Source: Distichodus sexfasciatus
Lineage: Eukaryota > Chordata > Actinopteri > Characiformes > Distichodontidae
DNA: 64,000 nt
Assembly: GCA_032718565.1 (NCBI GenBank)
Contig: JAVGVS010000043.1
Coordinates: 1,608,595 to 1,672,594 of the forward strand
Reading direction: 5' to 3'
Below the pieces are notes generated by a model that saw nothing but the letters and a program-made list of their open reading frames with translations, ran no database searches and was not told where the DNA came from. The position numbers and the translations under genes are program-made. Numbering within the stretch: the first letter of the stretch is position 1; each line of letters begins with the position of its first letter. Shown piece by piece: positions 60,801 to 64,000 of this stretch.

Positions 60801-62226
60801 TGTTCTTTCTTGCTATCTTTCCTTTCTATTTCCAATCTTTTTTCCTTTTATTCGCTTAACTGCCACTCTCTACATCTGTCTTTATTTGATTTTTCTTTCA
60901 ATTTTATTTCCTTACTGCATGTCCTTTTCACTTTCCCTCTCGCCATTTCCCCCTGCTTTCCTTGGCTTTCTTTATCCATATCTCCTTCTTTTTCTGTCTC
61001 TCTATCTCTAGCCCAGAGTCCCACTGCAGCCGATCCTCTACAGCAGGCCTATGCAGGGGTCCAGCAATATGCAGGTCTGTCACTCTGAGAGAGATTGTAT
61101 TGTGCATTTTTGTGGGTGTGTTTGCAATATGTTGTGATTAAACATTCTATAGCATGTGACAGTAAGTGCTGTGACTTTGTAAATGTATTTTCTGACACAT
61201 CGGCTTATGTGTGTGTCTCAGCAGCCTACCCAGCTGCATATGGACAGATCAGTCAGGCCTTTCCCCAGCCTCCTCCCATAATCCCCCAGCAGCAGAGAGA
61301 AGGTGAGATGGCCTGTGTTACCCACATTGCATACTCTTCATAGATCTATTAAAGCTATTATAAACATAAAACTTATTATGTCAAACAAAAGGATTGGAAT
61401 GTTACAAATGAGTTCATTTTCACCCGTGTGTCTGCGAATTTAATTGCACTGCACATAAACTAGGAGTAATTGTTCAGTGACTGGACATCATATAGATTGC
61501 TGTCAGCTTGTTAAGCAACCATCAAGGTGCTCATGACTTTGCCTCCCTCCAGTGGCTGCTGTGGTGAAAGTCTTGTCCTGTTTTGTGCAACATTGAAAGC
61601 TAACATAATTCACTCTGTTAAACAATTCATTGATTTCCTGCTTCAAAGCATCAGCTTTATTGTATGAAAGTGAAAAGGGAAAATGGCCCTGATAGCAGTG
61701 CTTTTCAATCACCCCTCCCAGGATTATAGCAAATGTGTTTCGGTGAAGATACAAAACCAAGACAGAAAACTGATAGCCTACTACTTTCTGATGAGAGAGG
61801 TTCTGGCCTATTTATCTTCAAGCTAGAATGTTTATGAGAAGCTTTTTTCTCCCTCTCTTTCTCTGATTCTATATCTGCTTTTCTTTCTGCATGCTGTCAG
61901 GCTTAGTCTAATTTCTCCTTTTATGTCTTTTCTGCTCTCCCAATCTCTTTATTCTCCTCATTTCAATCTATTCTCTTACGGTCCCTTCTTTATTCCCCAC
62001 TCCCTTTGTCTCTGTATGAATCTTTTCCCCCTGCTTCATCTCCCTTCCTCCCTCTGTCTCCCTCTCTCTTTTTTCTCTAAAGGGCCGGAAGGATGTAACC
62101 TGTTCATCTACCACCTCCCTCAGGAGTTTGGCGACGGCGAACTAATGCAGATGTTCCTGCCTTTCGGTAATGTCATCTCCTCCAAAGTGTTTGTGGATCG
62201 GGCGACAAACCAAAGTAAATGCTTTG
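14906..62226 (+). CDS. celf4: celf4, partial: ten internal coding exons of CUGBP Elav-like family member 4
   Basis: CELF4 is an RNA-binding protein that binds GU-rich motifs in pre-mRNA and mRNA and controls alternative splicing, mRNA stability and translation, mostly in neurons (family knowledge). The exons join as 14906-14988, 48683-48731, 57387-57515, 57665-57744, 57994-58134, 58312-58450, 58842-58994, 61012-61074, 61222-61302, 62083-62226. They total 1062 nt with matching phases and no stop. Visible motifs are RRM1 RNP1 GCAFLTY, RRM2 RNP2 LFVGML and RNP1 KGCAFVKY, a linker rich in Q/A/P, and RRM3 RNP2 LFIYHL. Linker peptides such as GGSTPPGITAP and AAYPAAYGQISQAF fit CELF4 and not CELF5, CELF3 or CELF6 as I know them. 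Vertebrate CELF4 is about 480-490 residues. This window gives about 354, and both ends lie outside it. Confidence 0.92.
16661..16834 (+). mobile_element. SINE family A, copy 2, head missing
   Basis: It shares the body gatactcatgagcaatatac, the segment ggtcaaatgcataggtcac and the end caatgacaaataatcactca with copy 1. The tRNA-like head is absent, so this is a truncated copy. Confidence 0.75.
18968..19210 (-). mobile_element. SINE family A, copy 3
   Basis: This copy is in reverse orientation. The conserved end (gtgattatttgtcattgtga) is at the left, the body (aaatgtgacccctgcatt) in the middle, and the tRNA-like head (ccattacgctaccaactgct complement) at the right. The B box appears as gggattcaaac. 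Confidence 0.75.
19833..19999 (-). mobile_element. second tRNA-derived SINE family, degraded copy
   Basis: The sequence carries the common fish motif acactcttatccagagtgac, then ggatcttgctcaagggcaca, and ends with actgccgccccat where the tRNA-like head of this family lies in reverse orientation. It is unrelated in sequence to the family A copies. The B-box region is poorly preserved. Confidence 0.65.
20560..20885. other. non-repetitive island (candidate conserved non-coding element)
   Basis: A GC-richer complex segment includes tgccagtggaataacaaagc and cggccgccttttaattattg. It has no transposon or simple-repeat signature. Confidence 0.2.
21572..21698 (+). mobile_element. 5'-truncated SINE/LINE tail with 14-bp target duplication
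   Basis: The sequence ggattaagcggttcagataa followed by (atga)n is the same 3' end as in the SINE at 4122-4474, here on the + strand and lacking the tRNA head. The 14-bp direct repeat aatgtttgccttat lies on both sides (21558-21571 and 21699-21712), which marks a target-primed insertion. Confidence 0.75.
23334..23512 (+). repeat. (CT)n double tract
   Basis: Two pure CT runs (about 23348-23392 and 23468-23494) are separated by mixed pyrimidine sequence. Confidence 0.92.
25180..25720. other. non-repetitive GC-richer island (candidate conserved non-coding element)
   Basis: A complex stretch with many CpGs but no conserved coding peptide. Open frames run on both strands (25472-25678 and 25459-25683), which points to base composition, not coding. 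Confidence 0.2.
28799..29796 (+). mobile_element. SINE family A, copy 4, split by a hAT-like insertion
   Basis: The left part (28799-28903) carries the most complete tRNA-like head in the window, with A-box region tagtgtaacagttaggg and B box ggtttgaatcc. The right part (29670-29796) resumes the body at catgagtaatgtagcg and ends acaatgacaaataatcact. The 766 bp between them are a separate transposon, so the SINE is the older of the two. Confidence 0.85.
28904..29669. mobile_element. hAT-like non-autonomous DNA transposon, 766 bp, perfect 8-bp target duplication
   Basis: It starts cagtgatggg and ends cccaacactg, giving imperfect inverted ends CAGTG(A/T)TGGG. The 8-bp sequence ctcatgag flanks it on both sides (28896-28903 and 29670-29677), the target-duplication length of hAT elements. 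Subterminal sequence is rich in gttactg/taactag motifs. No transposase-like frame is visible, so it depends on an autonomous relative. Confidence 0.88.
29805..30555 (+). repeat. 750-bp polypyrimidine-rich block
   Basis: Almost continuous C/T-rich sequence with a pure CT run at about 30163-30198. It starts just after the end of SINE copy 4. A similar shorter block (28540-28795) lies just before that SINE, so the SINE and its nested transposon sit inside one originally continuous tract. Confidence 0.9.
31528..31558 (+). repeat. (CA)n microsatellite
   Basis: About 15 pure CA units, one of the few long tracts that read CA on the celf4 sense strand. Confidence 0.95.
34449..34475 (+). repeat. (GT)n microsatellite
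   Basis: About 13 pure GT units. A TTA repeat follows at 34642-34682. Confidence 0.95.
41161..41217 (-). mobile_element. SINE family A fragment
   Basis: A short body fragment (gatggtaccttgctcatgag, tatctcagtggtagctttac) matches the middle of copies 3, 6 and 8 in reverse orientation. Head and tail are lost. Confidence 0.55.
41600..41653 (+). repeat. (GT)n microsatellite, the longest pure GT run in the window
   Basis: About 26 uninterrupted GT units on the celf4 sense strand. Such length suggests it is polymorphic. Confidence 0.97.
41871..41910 (+). repeat. (GA)n microsatellite
   Basis: About 19 pure GA units. Confidence 0.95.
42319..42373 (+). repeat. (GT)n-(GA)n compound microsatellite
   Basis: About 12 GT units pass directly into about 14 GA units, the same arrangement as at 2022-2082. 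Confidence 0.95.
43274..43526 (-). mobile_element. SINE family A, copy 6
   Basis: This reverse-orientation copy has the gtgattatttgtcattgtga end on the left and the head complement (ttacactaccaactgcccc) on the right. The body includes gctcatgagtacctcagtgg. It is close to full length but has small insertions near the head. Confidence 0.75.
43762..43800. mobile_element. short fragment of a common fish DNA repeat
   Basis: The phrase tactcactggccacttaatt followed by agaaacact matches the start of a widespread fish repeat as I know it. Nothing else of the element is evident. Confidence 0.35.
47495..47790 (+). repeat. GGGGACC/GGTCCCC dispersed fish repeat with GT tract
   Basis: It contains cattgtggggacctttttgt, then tttgtggggacatttgagag, gttactgaggttaaagttag, a short gttagggttaggattagg run, and ctatggaaggacctcacaaagatagtaatacaaag before a GT microsatellite. 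This arrangement is common next to microsatellites in fish genomes. More decayed relatives appear near 7370-7410, 9087-9130, 10020-10090, 34700-34800 and 37800-38050. Confidence 0.55.
48085..48290. other. non-repetitive island 400 bp upstream of the 49-bp exon (candidate conserved element)
   Basis: The segment contains attggcattattaaaaattg, gattggcgccgaccg and gcatgtattattgagctgg, is CpG-containing and has no repeat structure. Its place just before a short regulated-looking exon is the reason to note it. Confidence 0.22.
48683..48731 (+). CDS. celf4: celf4 exon, RRM1-RRM2 linker (49 bp)
   Basis: This short exon encodes MNRPIQVKPADSESRG (window residues 29-44) plus one base of the next codon. 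The acceptor is ctttgtgcag. The donor is GGAG|gtagag, which lacks the preferred G at intron position +5. The exon starts in phase 0, and its 49 bp are not a multiple of three, so skipping would shift the frame. It is bracketed by pyrimidine-rich repeats on both sides. The peptide ends RRM1 and leads into RRM2, as in other CELF proteins. The ATG at its start is an internal methionine, not the gene start. Confidence 0.93.
48743..48840 (+). repeat. (CT)n-rich block just after the 49-bp celf4 exon
   Basis: The block starts about 12 bp after the donor of the 48683-48731 exon and runs nearly 100 bp. Together with the pyrimidine-rich stretch 48613-48678 it brackets the exon with CU-rich RNA. Confidence 0.92.
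50200..50785. mobile_element. probable non-autonomous DNA transposon, 586 bp
   Basis: It begins cagtgtggggaagtaacgga and carries mirrored motifs such as gaatacat, acgtattca and tggaatacattttaaaagtaacc near the other end. Near-identical 8-mers, cctattcg (50192-50199) and cctattgg (50786-50793), flank it with one mismatch. The right terminal bases seem partly deleted, so the boundary is tentative. Confidence 0.5.
51000..51041. mobile_element. terminal fragment of a hAT-like element
   Basis: The segment ends cctagtgacgcccctg, the complement of the CAGGGGCGTCACTAGG end of a well-known fish hAT group. The opposite end was not found upstream, so only the terminus is claimed. The base after it starts a direct repeat shared with 53458. 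Confidence 0.5.
51042..51151 (+). repeat. direct repeat, copy 1 (partner at 53458-53570)
   Basis: About 110 bp match 53458-53570 with few differences: aatgtttttatctaatctct, tgaagcattc, ttagtaaatatagctccgg, gagaccacttc and tttatttctgattcattggt. It includes the left terminus of the Tc1-like element at 53504 but not its right terminus. Confidence 0.75.
52335..52792. mobile_element. hAT-like non-autonomous element, 458 bp
   Basis: It starts tagaggtgtgaaccttcact and ends tttcaacatcccta, giving inverted ends of the form TAG(A/G)G(G/A)TGT. Flanking 8-mers are atagtggc (52327-52334) and atagtgac (52793-52800), one mismatch apart. Inside, cgattcgattcaattcgat and gattataatcgattatg lie in opposing halves. 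No transposase frame is visible. Confidence 0.75.
53504..53984. mobile_element. Tc1-like non-autonomous element with perfect 26-bp inverted ends
   Basis: The 26 bases at 53507-53532 (agctccggaaaaaaataaga followed by gaccac) recur as an exact complement at 53956-53981. Similar ends belong to Tc1-like fish elements, and a TA lies just outside the left end. The right TA has decayed to tg. Internally about 420 bp have no transposase, so it is an internally deleted derivative. Confidence 0.8.
55370..56790 (-). repeat. degenerate tandem array of tRNA-like units
   Basis: Units of roughly 125-150 bp recur. On the minus strand each carries a sequence like a tRNA A box, tggctcanntgg.tgagc, at complements of 55411-55428, 55833-55850, 55959-55976, 56088-56105, 56535-56553 and 56759-56775. 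About 30-40 bases further come B-box-like stretches, for example complements of 55376-55387, 55500-55512, 55922-55934 and 56054-56067. Spacers are also shared: ttggattctaagtt at 55865, ttggattcttaatt at 56003 and a variant at 55455, followed by acacacaaactga. Some units are badly eroded. No unit looks like a functional tRNA. Confidence 0.6.
57387..57515 (+). CDS. celf4: celf4 exon, first part of RRM2 (129 bp)
   Basis: The acceptor is tgtttcag and the donor is AAAG|gttagc. Two bases complete a glutamate codon, followed by DRKLFVGMLNKQQCEDD... and ...ECTILRGPDGNSK (window residues 46-87), ending with one base of a split glycine codon. LFVGML is the RNP2 strand of RRM2, which contributes aromatic RNA contacts. 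Cysteine follows NKQQ where mammalian CELF4 has serine, and ESFGSIEE replaces EAFGNIEE; both are mild changes. The exon opens a tight cluster of eight exons after an 8.7-kb intron. Confidence 0.94.
57665..57744 (+). CDS. celf4: celf4 exon, RRM2 RNP1 segment (80 bp)
   Basis: The acceptor is ttttgtcag and the donor is CCT|gtgagt. With the split glycine from the preceding exon it reads GCAFVKYSSHAEAQAA...GSQTMP (window residues 88-114) and ends on a complete codon. KGCAFVKY across the junction is RNP1 of RRM2. The 80-bp length is typical of the family. The upstream intron is only 149 bp and the downstream one 249 bp. The downstream intron carries a SINE head fragment. Confidence 0.94.
57846..57912 (-). 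mobile_element. SINE family A head fragment inside a 249-bp celf4 intron
   Basis: The segment atcggcaacctttcgatcac...ccctaactgttacgctaccaactgccc is the complement of the family A tRNA-like head, including its A-box region. Body and tail are absent. It makes up over a quarter of the intron between the 57665 and 57994 exons. Confidence 0.65.
57994..58134 (+). CDS. celf4: celf4 exon, end of RRM2 and start of linker (141 bp)
   Basis: The acceptor is tctatctcag. The exon reads GASSSLVVKFADTDKER..., then ...MAGQMGIFNP...GAYGAYAQ (window residues 115-161), 47 complete codons. VVKFADTDKE is the last beta strand of RRM2 in CELF proteins. The donor is CAG|gcaagt, a GC donor with otherwise ideal consensus. 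The GT five bases downstream would shift the frame of the next exon and reach a stop. The GC donor keeps the conserved YAQ-to-QQQAALMASV junction intact. Confidence 0.92.
58312..58450 (+). CDS. celf4: celf4 exon, inter-RRM linker (139 bp)
   Basis: The chosen acceptor is tgtgttag|GTACAGCAG, and the donor is TCAG|gtaaaa. The exon reads VQQQAALMASVGQGGYLSP..., then MAAFAAAQMQHM... and ...APMTPTSG (window residues 162-207 plus a split glycine). This is the alanine- and glutamine-rich first part of the linker between RRM2 and RRM3. Further in-frame AGs at 58317, 58320 and 58323 could serve as alternative acceptors, each removing one or two more residues. Confidence 0.92.
58842..58994 (+). CDS. celf4: celf4 exon, inter-RRM linker (153 bp)
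   Basis: The acceptor is cctgccatcag and the donor is CCAG|gtaccc. The exon reads GGSTPPGITAPTVTSIPSP..., then NGFTGLPPPQANGQPP..., and ends NGIHPYP plus one base of a split alanine (window residues 208-258). This proline- and serine-rich linker is the part that best separates CELF4 from its paralogues. Both ends are phase 1, and the length is a multiple of three, so it could be skipped without a frame change. Confidence 0.92.
59804..59914 (+). other. possible cassette exon in celf4 (unverified)
   Basis: A tight acceptor (cggctgtctctcag) and a donor (GAAG|gtacca) frame 111 bp that stay open in the frame set by the preceding celf4 exon. Both ends are phase 1, so inclusion would add 37 residues: VLQEVVFREDSEKGG..., then ...GVAQRSCFGVQGSC and ...FLSSLSE, before AQSPTAADP. 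I do not recognise this peptide from any CELF protein, so it may be a chance open stretch in GC-rich intron sequence. Confidence 0.25.
60220..60620. other. CpG-rich segment within the 3' exon cluster of celf4
   Basis: The segment has dense CpGs and GC runs (cgtggcggccggcg, gggccgggcccgg, gaggcgggccgggag), unlike the surrounding AT-rich introns. It could be an intragenic CpG island or an internal promoter, or just a GC-rich intron. No start codon with a conserved downstream frame supports a new transcript. Confidence 0.3.
61012..61074 (+). CDS. celf4: celf4 exon, inter-RRM linker (63 bp)
   Basis: The acceptor follows about 370 bp of pyrimidine-rich sequence and ends ctctag. The donor is GCAG|gtctgt, weak at position +3. 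The peptide is AQSPTAADPLQQAYAGVQQYA (window residues 259-279) plus one base of a split alanine. The exon is phase 1 at both ends and 63 bp long, so it is a symmetrical cassette that could be skipped in frame. Confidence 0.92.
61222..61302 (+). CDS. celf4: celf4 exon, end of linker (81 bp; 78 bp with the second acceptor)
   Basis: The acceptor region reads tctcagcag, a tandem NAGNAG site. Use of the first AG gives AAYPAAYGQISQAF...IIPQQQRE, and use of the second removes one alanine. The donor is GAAG|gtgaga. Only 147 bp of intron separate this exon from the previous one. The peptide matches the end of the CELF4 linker just before RRM3. Both ends are phase 1. Confidence 0.92.
61303..62082 (+). 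other. celf4: celf4 780-bp intron before the RRM3 exon
   Basis: The donor is gtgaga and the acceptor ctctaaag. The first 500 bp are AT-rich with no recognisable feature. The last 240 bp (about 61840-62078) are strongly C/T-rich and lead into the acceptor. Confidence 0.7.
62083..62226 (+). CDS. celf4: celf4 exon, first part of RRM3 (144 bp)
   Basis: The acceptor is ctctaaag after a long C/T tract. The exon reads GPEGCNLFIYHLPQEFGDGE..., then MQMFLPFGNVISSKVFVDRA...QSKCF (window residues 307-354) and ends with one base of a split glycine. LFIYHL is RNP2 of RRM3. The donor chosen is TTTG|gtgggt, which keeps the conserved KCFG-FVSFDNP junction in frame. A gtaaaa donor four bases later would not. 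The next exon (FVSFDNPASAQAA-type peptide to the stop codon) does not appear in the remaining 1.77 kb. Confidence 0.93.
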
Positions 62227-63193
62227 GTGGGTAAAAATGATAAAACACCTGCAAAGATTATTATCATTCTTATTCTCTCACTATTAATGTTTTTATCTCA
62301 TTTCTCTGCCACAGCGAAGATTTTTGAAAAATGGAACAGAAGGCTAAAACCAGCCGTACGAGAGTAGCGTAGCATGGTGACTTTTGCTCAGCGATGAGTG
62401 AGGGACATTAGGCGAGAAGGGGAATTTGCTGAGGGAGGCGATATGTTTGATGTGTCCTACTTTTGTGACAAAAAATGAGGCTGTGTGTTCTAATTAATAC
62501 TATCTCCAGCTTCAGTGGGTCCTTCACTTATCAGAGGCGGTATATGCATGAATGAACACAGCACTCTTTTGATTTGGACTTAATATAAAGCTCTATAGTT
62601 AGTGGGAGCTGGCTGAAAGTCTTCACTGAGACGTGCAGCGCTGAAATGCTGAGCCAGCAGAAATGACTAAAGTCGCTCAAGACTGGAGCAGTATAGAAAG
62701 GGCGAGCTCAATCTCTGAGAGTTGGCACTTTACCATGATACTGTAGCAGTGAAGCTATCATATCATTTAAAATAAAAAAGACAGTCTTCATGCTATAGAT
62801 TTTTTATAGAATAACAGTATTCATAATATATTTTTAGTTTTCTTTCTCAATAGTGTCTTGTTAGAGTGAAATCCCTGTATCATAATATACTGATTTATGG
62901 TTCTCATTTTTATTGGTGATTAATCTGATGCTGCTTGACACTAGGATTAAGAGAAATATAAAAGTGTTTTCATCATCATTGCTAGTGTGATTAAAGCTAT
63001 AATGTGAATATAATTACATGTAGTTGCTATACCTATGCTATACCTGCTTGTTTAATCTGTGTTTTTCTCAGGTGGGATCCCTCCTTATACATACATGTAA
63101 CAGATATTTAGAATGAATAAAACAGTTTTCCTTTTCATATAGTATCCACTGTAGTCACCTCTTTACTCCTCTTTATAAAATGAAATACATTGG

Positions 63194-63480
63194 CTATAAA
63201 CAGTCCTCCAGCCCCAGTCCTAAATTTCCATTCCAATCACAAAACTCCCAACTCCAACCCTTAATGTCCAAGCCTACCAAAAAATCCTCAACCCAGACCC
63301 CTAAACTGCATCTATAAACCTCCAACCTCAACCCTAAACCACCAACCTCAAACCTAATTATCCAACTCCATACCTCAAACCTAAAGCTAACCCTTAAACC
63401 ACACTCTGCAGATCTCAACTCTGAATCTCCAACCTCATGCCTAAATTTCCCATTCCAGTCCTAGACCCCCTAAATGTCCA
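63194..63480 (+). repeat. degenerate C-rich minisatellite-like repeat, left part
   Basis: Short variants of ccaacctcaaccctaaa recur many times with spacing of about 15-30 bp. The segment aatgtccaagcctacca occurs twice (63264-63280 and 63473-63489). The same style of sequence resumes after the SINE at about 63700-63790 (caccaaccctggatctccaa). Confidence 0.6.
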
Positions 63481-63493
63481 AGCCTACCATAGT

Positions 63494-63699
63494 GAAAGTG
63501 AGTGATTATTTGTCATTGTGAACACACCACAACAAAATGTGCCCTCTGCATTTGAGCCATTAGTGAATGAGCAGTGGGCAGCTAACAATGGGACAGTACC
63601 TTGCTCACGAGTACCTCAGTGGTAACTTTACCGGTCTGGGATTCGAACTGGCAAAATTCCGATCACGGGGCGAACGCTCAACCATTACGCCACCAACTG
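63494..63699 (-). mobile_element. SINE family A, copy 8
   Basis: This reverse copy has the gtgattatttgtcattgtga end on the left, a body gctcacgagtacctcagtgg, a B box in gggattcgaactgg and the head complement ccattacgccaccaactg on the right. It interrupts a C-rich degenerate repeat that resumes after it. Confidence 0.78.
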
Positions 63700-64000
63700 T
63701 ATAAAATCACCAACCCTGGATCTCCAAACTCCGTCTACAAATTTCCAACCCCAATTCCATACATCACCCTTAACCCCTTGCTGCATAACAGTCATCTTAA
63801 GGCGTTTGTCTCAGAATGTTAATGCCAGAAGTGCAGTAATCCTTGCCTGAGACTGCTTCCGTGACCTTGCAGAAGTGTAAACACATGGAAGCGTGTGTGC
63901 ATACACAAAACCTGAAGTCCCTGTAAATCCTCTACCTCTTTGACTGTGTGGCTGCTTTCAAAGAAGACATGCTGTGCACGGCTCCGAACCATGCCAAGTG

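Larger units (their letters stand above)
58995..61011 (+). other. celf4: celf4 2.0-kb intron between two linker exons
   Basis: This is the only long intron in the 3' exon cluster. Its middle is unusually GC- and CpG-rich for the window (about 60220-60620). It holds a possible 111-bp cassette exon at 59804-59914. It ends in about 370 bp of pyrimidine-rich sequence (60640-61010) that serves as an extended polypyrimidine tract for the 61012 exon. Confidence 0.7.
62227..64000 (+). other. celf4: 5' part of the following celf4 intron (incomplete at right)
   Basis: The intron starts at the gtgggt donor. 62230-63190 is AT-rich with nothing recognisable. 63194-63790 is a degenerate C-rich repeat interrupted by a SINE. 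The terminal coding exon is not present, so the 3' end of the gene and its UTR lie beyond the window. Confidence 0.7.

Noticed and set aside
60329..61011. 176- and 197-residue open frames upstream of the 61012 exon
   Set aside because: They run through CpG-rich intron and the polypyrimidine tract, and lack similarity to CELF proteins.
62227..62234. Donor gtaaaa at 62231 for the RRM3 exon
   Set aside because: It scores well as a donor but adds four bases and breaks the conserved KCFG-FVSF reading frame.

Overview
The window looks like teleost fish nuclear DNA. It has long introns, dense (GT)n/(CT)n/(GATA)n microsatellites, several families of tRNA-headed SINEs of fish type, and short hAT-like and Tc1-like non-autonomous DNA transposons. 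The species cannot be fixed from the sequence. An ostariophysan is only a weak impression.

One protein-coding gene can be supported: a partial celf4 (CUGBP Elav-like family member 4, formerly brunol4) on the + strand. Ten internal exons can be placed by their splice sites and conserved peptides: 14906-14988, 48683-48731, 57387-57515, 57665-57744, 57994-58134, 58312-58450, 58842-58994, 61012-61074, 61222-61302 and 62083-62226. Joined, they give 1062 nt of continuous frame, about 354 residues. These cover the second half of RRM1, all of RRM2, the linker and the first part of RRM3. The first coding exon (N-terminus and start of RRM1) lies before base 1. The last coding exon (end of RRM3) lies beyond base 64000. 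One intron appears to use a GC donor, and two acceptors consist of closely spaced AGs.

Region by region: 1-14905 is the end of the giant first intron, with SINEs, a nested transposon near 3.3 kb, a local duplication near 10 kb, and a polypyrimidine run up to the RRM1 exon. 14989-48682 is a 33.7-kb intron with seven SINE copies or fragments (one carrying a hAT-like element inserted with a perfect 8-bp target duplication), long CT and GT tracts, and non-repetitive islands that may be regulatory. 48732-57386 is an 8.7-kb transposon-rich intron that ends in an unusual degenerate tandem array whose units resemble tRNA genes on the minus strand. 57387-62226 holds a compact cluster of eight exons. 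62227-64000 is the next intron, with a degenerate C-rich repeat interrupted by a SINE.

CELF proteins bind GU-rich RNA and control splicing, and CELF4 is mainly neuronal. Many of the longer dinucleotide tracts in these introns read GU in the pre-mRNA, so the gene may be able to bind its own transcript. That is inference. No bacterial, viral, CRISPR or independent RNA-gene features were found. Most open reading frames in the introns are low-complexity translations of microsatellites.
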